A stretch of 64,000 nucleotides of DNA from Streptantibioticus silvisoli (GCF_027947535.2 NZ_JAAGKO020000002.1:186001-250000), one strand, 5' to 3'. Shown: positions 42,798 through 52,129, counted from the stretch's first letter. Notes: a model not told the origin generated them from the letters alone. Numbers and translations are program-made.

Positions 42798-43562
42798 CTA
42801 CCGCCCGTCCCTCGGGCCGAACGCGTCGAGCGCCTCCTCCGCGGTCGCGGTGGCGCGGACGTACTCGCGGGCCCACGCGGCGGCCTGCGGGTAGCCGGAG
42901 CGCGCGGTGATCGTGGCGGCGGCGGCGTCGACGTCGTAGCGGGTGCGGCGCAGCTGGACCGTGTCGCCGGGGCCGAGCAGGGCCCAGTGGGCGCCGGGAC
43001 GGCCGTAGGGCATGCCGACGCTGCCGGGGTTGACCACGAGGCGGCCGTGGGTCAGGCGGGCGAACGGCATGTGGGTGTGGCCGCAGACCACCGTGCCGAT
43101 GCCGGGGTCGAGGCCGTCGAGCACCTCGGCCCAGCGCGCCGGGCGGGAGTCGACGAGCACGACCTCCTCGTCGTCGCGCGCGGTCGCGTGGCAGAACAGC
43201 ACCCGCCCCACACCGTCCACCTCCAGCTCCACGCCGGTGGGCAGCGCCGCCAGCAACGCCACCTGGTCCTCGCGCAGTTGGGCCGCGGCCCAGGGCGCGA
43301 CCGGGTCCGGGACCGCGCCGCCGGCACCGCGCCGCAGCTCGACGAGTTCGCGGTCGCCGTTGCCGCGCACCCACAGCGCCCGCTCGCCGAGCGACGCCAG
43401 CAGATCCAGCGTCGGCACCGGCATCGGCCCGGCCGCCAGGTCCCCGGCGAGCACGACACGGTCCGCGCCGCGCACGTCCGGCTCGGCCAGCACCGCCTCC
43501 AGCGCCGGCAGCACGCCGTGGATGTCACTGATCACGGCGACGGTGCGCACGTTCGACGTCAT
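42798..43562 (-). CDS. metallophosphoesterase of the calcineurin-like family
   Basis: 254 residues from the ATG at 43562; ATG at 43571 is an alternative. Metal-binding motifs in order are VISDIHG, VLAGDLAAG, VRGNGDREL, VLFCHAT and VCGHTHMPF, the complete calcineurin-like set. It would hydrolyse a phosphodiester or phosphomonoester; small members of this type act on cyclic nucleotides or model diesters. It converges with the metal transporter operon. Confidence 0.9.
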   Translation of the reverse strand: MTSNVRTVAVISDIHGVLPALEAVLAEPDVRGADRVVLAGDLAAGPMPVPTLDLLASLGERALWVRGNGDRELVELRRGAGGAVPDPVAPWAAAQLREDQVALLAALPTGVELEVDGVGRVLFCHATARDDEEVVLVDSRPARWAEVLDGLDPGIGTVVCGHTHMPFARLTHGRLVVNPGSVGMPYGRPGAHWALLGPGDTVQLRRTRYDVDAAAATITARSGYPQAAAWAREYVRATATAEEALDAFGPRDGR

Positions 43563-43989
43563 ACGCCCCATCCCATCACCGCGTCCCCGCCCCGGCGCAC
43601 CCCCACCGCGCCAACGCCCCTTTCCCGGCCGGATTCCGCCCCTCGCCCGACCGGAAGGACCGCCCGCGCGGCGCGGCCGAACGCCTCCGCCCGGACCGCT
43701 GTCGCCGCGCAACGCACCCCGCGATCAGCCGAGTTGCCGGCCGCGGGGGAGCGGGAGCCGCCGTCGTCCCGGTCGCTGTCGGGAGGAGCCGGGTAGCGGA
43801 CAGGCGTACGAATCCGGCCAGTTCGCGGTCCGGACGAACGGGGGCGGTTGTGGACATCGTTGTCAGGGCAGATGACAGAGGTATTGACGGTCTGGAGCTT
43901 TGCGCGGAGTGTCGGCACCAGCAGTTGCACGAACCGCTCCACCTGTACCAGGGAAGACCCCCCACCACCCCCTGCACCAGGAGTACGCA

Positions 43990-44931
43990 ATGCGCCTCAT
44001 GGCCTCCCGTCCCAGACGCCGCGTCACGCTGGCGTTCGCCGCCGCCGCGACCGCGATCCTCACCGCCTTCGCGCCCTCCGCCGCCTCGGCCGCCGCCGCG
44101 GCCCCCGCGCTGACCGGCACCGAGCACGTCGTCGCGTACTACCAGACGCAGTACGACAACGGCACGTACGTCTCGCCCTCGCCGCTGAACGGCATCGCCA
44201 CCGACGTCGAGGTGGCCGCGTTCCACCTCAACGGCGACGGGACGATCCACCTCAACGACGACCCGCCGTCGGACCCGAAGTTCAACCAGATGTGGACCGA
44301 CCTCGCCGCGATGCAGAGCAGCGGCGTGCGGGTCGAGGCGATGCTCGGCGGCGCGGCGGCCGGCTCGTACGCCAACCTCCACAACGACTTCAACACCTAC
44401 TACGCCCTGTTGAAGAACACCCTGCAGACCTACCACTTCAACGGCATCGACCTCGACATCGAGGAGTCGTTCTCGCTCGCCGACACCGAGCACCTGATCA
44501 GCCAGCTGCGCACCGACTTCGGCAGCTCGTTCGTCATCACGCTCGCACCGGTCGCCAGCGACCTGTCCGGCGGTTCGTCCTTCTCCGGCGGCTTCAGCTA
44601 CAAGCAGCTGGAGAGCGACATGGGCTCGCAGATCAACTGGTACAACGCGCAGTTCTACTGCGGCTGGGGCGACCTGTCCTCCACCTCCGGCTACGACGCC
44701 GTGCTGGCCAACGGGTTCGCCGCCTCCCGCGTCGTCGCCGGCACCGTCACCAACCCCGGCACCTGCTCCGGCTACGTCGACCCCGGCACGCTGGCCGGCA
44801 CCGTACGCTCCCTCGCCTCGGAGCACTCCGACTTCGGCGGCGTCGCCGGCTGGGAGTACTTCAACGCCGAGGGCGTCAACGGCGGCGGCCCCGCCAGCTG
44901 GTACGGCAACGTCCGCGACGCCATGGGCTGA
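43990..44931 (+). CDS. secreted GH18 family chitinase-like enzyme
   Basis: 313 residues from the ATG at 43990, GGAG upstream. The signal peptide is MRLMASRPRRRVTLAFAAAATAILTAFAPSAASA-like. The GH18 catalytic motif reads GIDLDIE with D154, D156 and E158. QINWYNAQFYCGWGD matches a later barrel strand. No carbohydrate-binding module. It would cleave chitin or related N-acetylglucosaminyl chains outside the cell, including endo-beta-N-acetylglucosaminidase-like activity in some relatives. Confidence 0.9.
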   Translation: MRLMASRPRRRVTLAFAAAATAILTAFAPSAASAAAAAPALTGTEHVVAYYQTQYDNGTYVSPSPLNGIATDVEVAAFHLNGDGTIHLNDDPPSDPKFNQMWTDLAAMQSSGVRVEAMLGGAAAGSYANLHNDFNTYYALLKNTLQTYHFNGIDLDIEESFSLADTEHLISQLRTDFGSSFVITLAPVASDLSGGSSFSGGFSYKQLESDMGSQINWYNAQFYCGWGDLSSTSGYDAVLANGFAASRVVAGTVTNPGTCSGYVDPGTLAGTVRSLASEHSDFGGVAGWEYFNAEGVNGGGPASWYGNVRDAMG

Positions 44932-44981
44932 CCGACCCCCGGCACCCCCGGCACCCGCCGGCCCCGCACTCGCCGCCCGTC

Positions 44982-45056
44982 ACCCGTTCCCCCGGCGGGC
45001 GGCGGGCGGCGACCGTCGCAGCGCCTGGGCTGTCCCGGTGGACGACCGGGCTGACC
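44982..45056. repeat. 75-bp direct repeat, left copy (flank of a 2.4-kb insertion)
   Basis: Identical to 47433-47507 except for one base (cctgggc here, cctaggc there). This copy holds the promoter and first six codons of the Rsm22 methyltransferase gene but is not followed by the rest of that gene. The change turns the -10-like TAGGCT into TGGGCT. Confidence 0.95.
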
Positions 45057-45063
45057 ACCGTGT

Positions 45064-45636
45064 TCACGCCCACCGGTCCGCGGCGTGCCGCGTGAAGGCC
45101 GGCCCGGGTGTGCTCGCCCCCACCGGTTGCCGGGGCGCGGCGAGCGGCATCCGCCGGTACGTCGGCGGCAGGGGCGTCGGTGCCGCCCGGCGCACCCTGG
45201 CGACGCCCGGTCCGGCGCACAGTTCCGACCAGACGATCTTTCCGCGCCCCGGGAGGACGACGACCCCGAAGTCCCGGCTCAGGGCGGTGACGATGCCCAG
45301 TCCGCGCCCACCCTCGTCGGGGTCTCGATCGGCTTGCGCTTCGCGGTCCGTCGGCACGGTGTCGTTGTCCCAGACCTCGATGAAGAACTTGTCCCCGCTG
45401 ATCCTCGTCCGCACGGCGATGACGGGCAGCGTCTCCGGGACGCAGCACGTCCGGTCCCGCTCGGGCCGTCCCGTCGCCTCGACGGCGTTCGTGACGAGTT
45501 CGGACACGATGAGCCGGGCGTCGTCCAACAGGTGCGGGACGGCCCAGGACAGCACCGTGTGGCGAACGTGGGCGCGGGCGCAGTGCGGTGCCGTCGGCGT
45601 CGCGGCGAGCTTGATGCGGTTGACGAGTGACTGCAT
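45064..45636 (-). CDS. RsbW-like ATP-binding (HATPase) regulatory protein
   Basis: 190 residues. Histidine-kinase-like ATPase motifs are SELVTNAVEA (N box), FFIEVWDND (G1) and GGRGLGIVTALSRDFG (G2). No sensor or dimerisation domain is present, so this is an anti-sigma-factor/RsbW-like kinase of the type abundant in Streptomyces. The last 25 residues are unusual and the stop lies 7 bases from the repeat junction, so the natural C-terminus may have been changed by the insertion. Confidence 0.85.
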   Translation of the reverse strand: MQSLVNRIKLAATPTAPHCARAHVRHTVLSWAVPHLLDDARLIVSELVTNAVEATGRPERDRTCCVPETLPVIAVRTRISGDKFFIEVWDNDTVPTDREAQADRDPDEGGRGLGIVTALSRDFGVVVLPGRGKIVWSELCAGPGVARVRRAAPTPLPPTYRRMPLAAPRQPVGASTPGPAFTRHAADRWA

Positions 45637-45788
45637 GGCGAGACCCCCTCGGTGGGTCGGGCGGTGAGGACCGACAGCGCTGCTGTTCCGGACGCGGGAT
45701 CAACCACGAGCAGGGAAGCGCCTTTCGGGCGCTGCCCCAGGACTGCGTCCCCTTGAGGAGACTGTGCGCTCGCAATCCCGAAGGTGTC

Positions 45789-45804
45789 AACAGTCCTAGG
45801 ACTG
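45789..45804. promoter_or_regulatory. 16-bp perfect palindrome, GntR operator candidate
   Basis: ACAGTCCTAGGACTGT lies 35 bases before the GntR start codon and overlaps the expected promoter. The position is typical of autoregulated GntR genes. Confidence 0.8.
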
Positions 45805-45838
45805 TGTGGTTCACTCTCCCTGGTGAGAGGAGTGCTGC

Positions 45839-46621
45839 ATGGCACCGAAGTGGCGCGAGCTGGCCGACAGGATGGCCGAACGGATCAGGACCGGTGAGTT
45901 CGCACCGGGACAGCGGTTGCCGCACATCAGGGACCTGGTCGACGCCGGGGAGGGCTCCAGGGCCACCGTGCACGCCGCCTACAAGGCGCTGGAGGCGGAA
46001 GGGCTGGTCACGTCATCCCGCGGCCACGGGACGGTCGTGCGCCCGCGGACCCCGCTCGAGCGCCTGGGTATGGAGCGTTATGACAAGGCCAAGTGGCGCG
46101 ACGGTGACGAGGTCGCCTTCATCGCGGACCGGGTGGCATCCGGACGGCCCCACCGCCGCGGCGAACAGACCCAGACCGTCAGCCGGGTGGAGGCCACCGC
46201 GCCTGTCGCTGCCGCGTTCGGTCTGCCGGTGGGGGCCCCGGTCTACGCCCGCGCCCGGTTGGTCAAAGAGGGCGAGCGGCCGACCCACACCCTGACCAGC
46301 TACTACCGCCCGGAGCACGTGGAAGGAACCCGGATCGTCGATCCGAGTCCGGGTCCGGCGGGCCGCGGCGGCGGCTTCCGGGCGCTCTACGACGCCGGGT
46401 ACGAGATCGACCACATGCGGGAGGAGCTCTTCGCCCGGGTGCCGACGCGCGAGGAGGTGAAGCTCCTGCTGCTCCCTGCCGGTGAACCCGTGGTGGAGTT
46501 GCGCCGGACCACGCGCATCGCCGACGGCACCGTGGTCGAATACGCGATCGGCGTGCACGCCGCCTCGCGCTTCGCGTGGTCCTACGACTTCAAGGTCCCC
46601 GACTCGGCTCGCACCCCGTAG
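45839..46621 (+). CDS. GntR/HutC family transcriptional regulator
   Basis: 260 residues from the ATG at 45839 (GAGAGGAG upstream). The N-terminal winged helix is RIRTGEFAPGQRLPHIRDLVDAGEGSRATVHAAYKALEAEGLVTSSRGHGTVV. A UTRA ligand-binding domain follows from about 90 to the end (VEELRRTT-like strand VVELRRTTRIADGTVVEYAIGVH). The YdcF gene follows by 31 bases, so both are probably in one transcript under the palindrome. Confidence 0.92.
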   Translation: MAPKWRELADRMAERIRTGEFAPGQRLPHIRDLVDAGEGSRATVHAAYKALEAEGLVTSSRGHGTVVRPRTPLERLGMERYDKAKWRDGDEVAFIADRVASGRPHRRGEQTQTVSRVEATAPVAAAFGLPVGAPVYARARLVKEGERPTHTLTSYYRPEHVEGTRIVDPSPGPAGRGGGFRALYDAGYEIDHMREELFARVPTREEVKLLLLPAGEPVVELRRTTRIADGTVVEYAIGVHAASRFAWSYDFKVPDSARTP

Positions 46622-46652
46622 CCGGCTCGCACCCCGCGGAAGGAGCAAAGGC

Positions 46653-47372
46653 ATGGTGTTCTCACCGCAGACGTGGCAGGACGCCCAACGGGTCTGGGAC
46701 TACCACCGGATGGACCACCGGGTGCGCCCGTGCTCGGTGGCCGTCGGCCTGGGCAGTCACGACGTGGGCGTGGCCGACGCCTCTGCCGGGCTGTACCACC
46801 GCGGGATGGTCCCGCTCCTCGTCTTCACCGGCGCCAACAGCCCCACGACGCGGGAGCGGATGCCCCAGGGCGAGGCGGTGCGCTACCGCGAGCGCGCCCT
46901 GGAACTGGGAGTGCCGGCGGACGCCGTGCTCGTCGAGCCCCGGGCGCGGAACACCGGCGAGAACATCGCCTTCTCCCGGGCCCTGCTCGAAGACCGCGGC
47001 GTCCCGGTCGGGTCGGTACTCCTGGTGAGCAAGCCCTATGAGGAACGGCGGGCCTACGCGACCGCCCGCAAGCTCTGGCCGCAGGTGGACGTGGTGAGCG
47101 CGTCGACCTCCGAGAACCTCGACGAGTACGTCGGGTCGATCGGCGACGCGCGGTTGGTCGTCGACATGCTCGTCGGCGCTCTGCAACGGCTGCTGATCTA
47201 CCCGGCGGAAGGGTTCATGATCGAGCAGGAAGTGCCGGCGGACGTGCTGGACGCGTACGAGCGGCTGTGCCGGGCGGGCTTCACCGGCCGGCTGGCGCCC
47301 GTGGGCGCGCGCCGGGCGCTGGACGAGGACGGTCGCCCGCCGGGCCGCGGTTCCCGCGCCCCGGGCCACTGA
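46653..47372 (+). CDS. YdcF/ElyC family (DUF218) protein
   Basis: 239 residues from the ATG at 46653 (AAGGAG upstream). DUF218 features are AVGLGSHDVGVADASAGLYHRGMVPLLVFTGANSPTTRE, VEPRARNTGENIAFSRALLED and VLLVSKPYEERRAYATARKLWP. No membrane segment, so it is a cytoplasmic YdcF-type form. YdcF binds SAM in E. coli; the function is otherwise unclear. Last gene of the inserted segment. Confidence 0.88.
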   Translation: MVFSPQTWQDAQRVWDYHRMDHRVRPCSVAVGLGSHDVGVADASAGLYHRGMVPLLVFTGANSPTTRERMPQGEAVRYRERALELGVPADAVLVEPRARNTGENIAFSRALLEDRGVPVGSVLLVSKPYEERRAYATARKLWPQVDVVSASTSENLDEYVGSIGDARLVVDMLVGALQRLLIYPAEGFMIEQEVPADVLDAYERLCRAGFTGRLAPVGARRALDEDGRPPGRGSRAPGH

Positions 47373-47432
47373 CCTGCGATCCCGGGTCGGACGGCCCGGG
47401 AGGCGAGCCGGCCCCCTCACCGGTGCACGGCG

Positions 47433-47507
47433 ACCCGTTCCCCCGGCGGGCGGCGGGCGGCGACCGTCGCAGCGCCTAGGCTGTCCCGGTGGACGACCGG
47501 GCTGACC
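47433..47507. repeat. 75-bp direct repeat, right copy with leaderless promoter
   Basis: Second copy of the repeat at 44982-45056, differing at one base. Here TAGGCT at 47477-47482 lies 7 bases before the GTG start of the Rsm22-type gene, the arrangement of a leaderless actinobacterial promoter. Confidence 0.95.
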
Positions 47508-48502
47508 TCACCCTTGACGACGAACTGCGCGCGACGCTGGCCGCGCGGCTGGACGGTATCGCGCCCAAGCAGGCGGCCCGGGCCGTCGAGCGGCTGATCG
47601 CCAGCTACCGGGGGCGGACCCCGACCGACGCGCCGGTGCTGCGCGACGAGGCCGACGTGACCGCCTACGCGGCGTACCGGATGCCGGCGACGTTCCAGGC
47701 GGTGCGGGCGGCGCTGGCGGCGTTCCGGGCCCGGGCGGGGGAGTGGGCGCCGCGCAGCCACCTCGACGTCGGCGGCGGCACCGGTGCGGCGACCTGGGCG
47801 GTGGCGGACGCCTGGCCGCAGCCGTACACCGCGACCGTGCTGGACTGGGCGCAGCCCGCGCTGGACCTGGGGCAGGCGCTGGCCGCCGGCGCCTCGCACC
47901 TGGCGCTGCGCACGGCGCGCTGGCAGCGCCAGGCGATCGGCGCCGCGCTCACCCTGCCCGCCGCCGACCTGGTCACCGTCAGCTACGTACTGGGTGAACT
48001 CGCCGACGCCGACCGGGAGTCGGTGATCGCCGCGGCGGCCACCGCCGGCCGGGCGGTGCTGGTCGCCGAACCCGGCACGCCCGCCGGATACGCCCGGATC
48101 CTTGAGGCCCGGGCGCGGTTGACGCAGGCCGGCTTCACCGTGCTGGCCCCCTGCCCGCACGGCGACAGCTGCCCGCTGACCGGTGACGACTGGTGCCACT
48201 TCGCCGCCCGGGTCAGCAGGTCCGCGTTGCACCGGCAGGTCAAGGGCGGCCAACTGGCCTACGAGGACGAGAAGTTCTCCTACGTCGCCGCGATCCGCGA
48301 CCTGCCCGGCGCCGGGCCCGCCGCCGGCCGCGTCGTGCGGCACCCGCAGATCCGCAAGGGCCAGGTCCTGCTGGACCTGTGCGAGGCCGACGGCGCCGTG
48401 CGCCGGACCACCGTCTCCAAGCGGCACGGCGACCTCTACCGGGCCGCCCGCGACACCGACTGGGGCGACCCGTGGCCGCCGCCCCAGCCGGACGCCGGGT
48501 AA
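47489..48502 (+). CDS. Rsm22-family small ribosomal subunit methyltransferase
   Basis: 337 residues from GTG at 47489. The SAM-binding motif is HLDVGGGTGAATWAVADAWP (about 92-111). The C-terminal part has the Rsm22 cysteine cluster CPHGDSCPL...DDWCHF followed by VSRSALHRQVKGGQLAYEDEKFSYV, associated with an iron-sulfur site in the family. It is thought to methylate or help assemble small-subunit rRNA. The promoter appears leaderless and is duplicated at 44982. Confidence 0.9.
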   Translation: MDDRADLTLDDELRATLAARLDGIAPKQAARAVERLIASYRGRTPTDAPVLRDEADVTAYAAYRMPATFQAVRAALAAFRARAGEWAPRSHLDVGGGTGAATWAVADAWPQPYTATVLDWAQPALDLGQALAAGASHLALRTARWQRQAIGAALTLPAADLVTVSYVLGELADADRESVIAAAATAGRAVLVAEPGTPAGYARILEARARLTQAGFTVLAPCPHGDSCPLTGDDWCHFAARVSRSALHRQVKGGQLAYEDEKFSYVAAIRDLPGAGPAAGRVVRHPQIRKGQVLLDLCEADGAVRRTTVSKRHGDLYRAARDTDWGDPWPPPQPDAG

Positions 48503-48572
48503 CGGCACCGCGTATGAGCAGTCGTGACGGCACGTCAGACATGACGCGTCGTTAACTGCCGTACCGCACGCG

Positions 48573-50108
48573 TCAGTCGGACTCCAGGACCGCCATCGCC
48601 GCGTTGTGCCCCGGCACCCCGCTGACGCCGCCGCCGCGCACCGCGCCCGCCCCGCACAGCAGCACGTTGCCGTGCGCGGTCTCCACGCCCCAGCGCCCGG
48701 TGCCGTCCTCGGCGTAGGGCCACGACAGGTCGCGGTGGAAGATGTGGCCGCCGGGCAGGCCGACCTCGCGTTCCAGGTCCAGCGGCGACTTCGCCTCCAC
48801 GCAGGGGCGGCCGTCGGCGTCCCGCAGCAGGCAGTCCTCCAGCGGTTCGTCCAGCACCCCGTCGAGCTGGGCGACGGTCGCCCGCAGCAGCGCCTCCCGG
48901 GTGCCGTCCGGGTCCGCGTCGAACAGCCGGGCCGGCGCGTGCAGCCCGAACAGCGTCAGCGTCTGCGCGCCGGAGGCGACCAGCTCGGCCGACAGGATCG
49001 ACGGGTCGGTCAGCGAGTGGCAGTAGATCTCCGACGGCGGTGCCGCCGGCACCTCGCCGGCCGCCGCCTGCCGGTACGCGGTCGCCAACTGGTCGTAGGA
49101 CTCGGCCACATGGAACGTCCCGGCGAACGCCTCGCGCGGGTCGACGCCGCGGTCGCGCAGCCGCGGCAGCCGCGACAGCACCATGTTGACCTTCAGCTGG
49201 GCGCCCTCGGGCCGCTCCGGTTCCGGCTCGTCCAGCAGCGCGGCCAGCGCCCGCGGCGAGGCGTTCACCAGCACGTGCCGGGCGTCGACCGTACCGCCGG
49301 CCCAGCTGACCTCGGCCCGGGTGCCGTCGGTGCGCACCGCGGTGACCTCGGCGCCGGTGACGATCTCCGCGCCGGCCGAGCGCGCCGCGCCCGCCAGCGC
49401 GTCGGTGAAGGCGCCCATGCCGCCGATCGGCACGTCCCAGTCGCCGGTCCCGCCGCCGATGACGTGGTAGAGGAAGCAGCGGTTCTGCCGCAGGGACGGG
49501 TCGTGCGCGTGGCTGAACGTGCCGATGAGCGCGTCGGTCAGCACCACGCCGCGCACCACGTCGTCGTCGAAGGCGGCCTCCACGCTCTCCCCGATCGGCC
49601 GCTCGAACAGCGCCTGCCACGCCGCCGGTTCGTCCACCAGGCGTTCCAGCTCGGCGCGCGACGGCAGCGGCTCGGTCATGGTGGGGAAGACCCGGGCCGC
49701 GACCCGGCCGGTCATCGCGTAGAAGCGCTGCCAGGCGTCGAAGTCGTGGTCGGAGCCGGTCAGCCGCCGGAAGCTGTCGCGGGTGCGGGCCGCGTCCTCG
49801 ACGTCGACCAGCAGGCCGCCGCCGTCCGGGGTCGGGGTGTAGGAGGAGATCCGCCGCCGCCGCACCGCGAACGACAGTCCCAGGTCGTCGACGATCTTGC
49901 GGGGCAGCAGGCTCACCAGGTAGGAGTAGCGCGACAGCCGCGCGTCCACCCCGCGGAACGCCCGGGTCGACACGGCCGCGCCGCCGGTGCCCGCCAGCCG
50001 TTCCAGCACCAGCGTCGAGCGGCCCGCCCGGGCCAGGTAGGCGGCCGCCACCAGCCCGTTGTGGCCACCGCCGACGATCACGGCGTCGTACGAGGTGCGC
50101 TCGGGCAT
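48573..50108 (-). CDS. FAD-dependent oxidoreductase, phytoene desaturase-like
   Basis: 511 residues. The N-terminal dinucleotide-binding motif is YDAVIVGGGHNGLVAAAYLARAGRSTLVLERL. The C-terminus closes with NVLLCGAGAVRGGGVSGVPGHNAAMAVL, the second FAD-contacting segment of the CrtI/PYROXD2-like group. PIGGMGAFTDALAGAARSAGAEIVTGAEV is the conserved central strand. No carotenoid genes are nearby, so it is more likely a PYROXD2-type enzyme of unknown substrate. Confidence 0.88.
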   Translation of the reverse strand: MPERTSYDAVIVGGGHNGLVAAAYLARAGRSTLVLERLAGTGGAAVSTRAFRGVDARLSRYSYLVSLLPRKIVDDLGLSFAVRRRRISSYTPTPDGGGLLVDVEDAARTRDSFRRLTGSDHDFDAWQRFYAMTGRVAARVFPTMTEPLPSRAELERLVDEPAAWQALFERPIGESVEAAFDDDVVRGVVLTDALIGTFSHAHDPSLRQNRCFLYHVIGGGTGDWDVPIGGMGAFTDALAGAARSAGAEIVTGAEVTAVRTDGTRAEVSWAGGTVDARHVLVNASPRALAALLDEPEPERPEGAQLKVNMVLSRLPRLRDRGVDPREAFAGTFHVAESYDQLATAYRQAAAGEVPAAPPSEIYCHSLTDPSILSAELVASGAQTLTLFGLHAPARLFDADPDGTREALLRATVAQLDGVLDEPLEDCLLRDADGRPCVEAKSPLDLEREVGLPGGHIFHRDLSWPYAEDGTGRWGVETAHGNVLLCGAGAVRGGGVSGVPGHNAAMAVLESD

Positions 50109-50336
50109 GGACCCTCCGAAGTCGAAGATCGGTTACGGTCCCGCACGCTATCCGCGATCCGCACGCCGCGCACCACCCGCGGCGCCCGCCCGCGCGACGC
50201 CCCCCGTGCGGCGCACCACCGCGCGGTCCGCCGGCCGCCTCGGCGCCTGCCGCGAGCGGCCCGGCCGCCTCAGGGCCCGGGTGCGGTTCGTTGGCCACGG
50301 GCCTGCCCCGGGAGGAACAGGCCCGCCGCGCCGGGA

Positions 50337-51152
50337 TCAGTCCCGCAGCTCCTGCGTGACGCACTTCACGCTGCCGCCGGCCTTGTGCAGCTCCGACATG
50401 TCGACCGGCACCGGTTCGAACCCGCGCTCGCGCAGCGGCTGCACCAGCCCGGTGGCCTGCACCGGCAGGATCACGTGCAGGCCGTCGCTGACCGCGTTGA
50501 GGCCGAACGCGCGGGCGTCGTCCTCGGTGGCCAGCAGGGCGTCGGGGAACATCCGGGCCAGTACCGCCCGGCTGCCGGCCGAGAACGCCTCCGGGTAGTA
50601 CATGACCTCGTCGCCGTCGAGCACCGCCAGCGCGGTGTCGAGGTGGTAGTACCGCGGGTCGATCAGCTCCAGGCCGATCACCGGGCGGCCGAAGAACTCC
50701 TGCGCCTCGGCGCGCACCGCCGGACTGCTGCGGAAGCCCGCCCCGGCCAGCACCCACGACGCCGTCGGGGTGAAGTCGCCCTCACCCTCGTTGACGTGCT
50801 CCGGCTCGTGGATCTCGGTGTAGCCGTGCGCGCGGAACCACTCCAGGTGCGCCGGAGCCTCGTCCCACCGCTCGGCGTTGGCGAACCGGGCACCGAACAC
50901 CTTGCCGTCGACCACGGTCGCGCCGTTGGCCGAGAAGACCATGTCGGGCAGCCCGGGCACCGGTTCGAGGATCTCGACCGTGTGCCCGAGCGCCCGGTAG
51001 CGGTCCCGCAGGTCCTCCCACTGGAGCAGGGCGACCGCGGTGTCCACCGGCTTGGCCGGGTCCATCCAGGGGTTGATGGAGTACGTCACCTGGAAGTGCG
51101 CGGGTGGACACATCAGGTAGCGCCGTGGTGCGGCGACGCGATTCGTGCGCAA
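50337..51152 (-). CDS. dimethylarginine dimethylaminohydrolase-like amidinohydrolase
   Basis: 271 residues. Pentein-fold features are LMCPPAHFQVTYSINPWM, MVFSANGATVVDGKVFGARF, GEGDFTPTASWVLAGAGFRSSP, and the catalytic HLDTALAVL and SVKCVTQEL with His and Cys. It would hydrolyse a guanidino compound such as N,N-dimethylarginine to citrulline and an amine. It stands alone. Confidence 0.9.
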   Translation of the reverse strand: MRTNRVAAPRRYLMCPPAHFQVTYSINPWMDPAKPVDTAVALLQWEDLRDRYRALGHTVEILEPVPGLPDMVFSANGATVVDGKVFGARFANAERWDEAPAHLEWFRAHGYTEIHEPEHVNEGEGDFTPTASWVLAGAGFRSSPAVRAEAQEFFGRPVIGLELIDPRYYHLDTALAVLDGDEVMYYPEAFSAGSRAVLARMFPDALLATEDDARAFGLNAVSDGLHVILPVQATGLVQPLRERGFEPVPVDMSELHKAGGSVKCVTQELRD

Positions 51153-51316
51153 TGAGGGCTCCTCATGGTTGAGGCTCCGGTGGTACGCGGGTTACGTACG
51201 CGCACAAATGGTCCTCCCCCACGCGCCGAAATGCACGAGCCGGACGGGTGAAGATTGCGCGTCATGTGACGGCCGTGCAGCGTGTCGCCTTTACAACTTC
51301 CCCAGGGTGACGCGAC

Positions 51317-51781
51317 TCACAGGCCGGCGGCCGCCTGGACGGCGTCCGCCGGGAAGGCGGTGGCGGGGAAGGAGGCGATCAGCTGGTCCAGCTCGTCACG
51401 CCAGTAGCGGTGGATGTTGAGCCGGGTCGCCTTGGCCTCGCCCGGGAACTGCACGTACATCGAGCTCCACAGCGTGGCCCGCTTGATCCGGCCGACCGGC
51501 ATCGCGTGGCGCGGGAAGACGGCGACGATCTCGCCGGGGCGGTTGGTCCAGCGGCTGGCGCTGTTGACCACCACGGAGGTGTTGGTGAGGGTCAGGAAGT
51601 AGAACCGCCGGGTGAGGGCGACGATCAGGCCCACGAACGGGATGCGGTCGAAAAGCGTGTTGAGCCAGGGGCTCGGACCGGTCTCCGCGTGGACGCAGGC
51701 TATGAAGGTCTCGCCGGCCGGGGCCGCCTGGGAGAGCTTCTCGATGACCTGGGCCTTCTGGGTCGCCCGGAGAATCGCCAT
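51317..51781 (-). CDS. hypothetical protein, possible bacterial PH-like domain
   Basis: 154 residues. The middle has IPFVGLIVALTRRFYFLTLTNTSVVVNSA, then RPGEIVAVFPRHAMPVGRIKRATLWSSMYVQFPGEAKATRLNI, a beta pattern like bacterial PH-like domains. No signal peptide. An isolated gene; function not assignable. Confidence 0.65.
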   Translation of the reverse strand: MAILRATQKAQVIEKLSQAAPAGETFIACVHAETGPSPWLNTLFDRIPFVGLIVALTRRFYFLTLTNTSVVVNSASRWTNRPGEIVAVFPRHAMPVGRIKRATLWSSMYVQFPGEAKATRLNIHRYWRDELDQLIASFPATAFPADAVQAAAGL

Positions 51782-52129
51782 GAACTACCGTCCTGTGCAA
51801 GTGCTGTTGATCCGCCGAAGGGTGACGGGGAATCGCAGACAGTAGCAGTATGGGCAGACAATTCCGGCCGGGCGGCCCGTCACGGACCTCCCGGTGGTAA
51901 TGCGGCGGCCCCGGGCAGCGTGACGTCGCACGATGCCGCGCGCTGCCGCGAGATGCCGCCGGGCCGTGATCCGGGTCCTCGCGCCGGAGCGTCCTTCGGG
52001 GCGTCAGGGCGTCGCCGCGGTGCGCCGGGAGGGGCGGTCCGGTCCCGCGCCGGAGGGGTCGTCGGGGCGTCAGGTCGCCGCCGGAACGCACCGGCCGGCC
52101 CGCCTCCCGCCCCTGCCCCGGAAGCGCCG
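51782..52129. other. intergenic, no feature recognised
   Basis: 348 bases with short gcgtcagg-type repeats near 52000-52080. No gene, hairpin with T tract or operator was found. Confidence 0.45.

Noticed and set aside
43846-43989. Direct-repeat operator typical of Streptomyces chitinase promoters
   Set aside because: Only a loose partial match (ggtctgga) was found, with no second copy.
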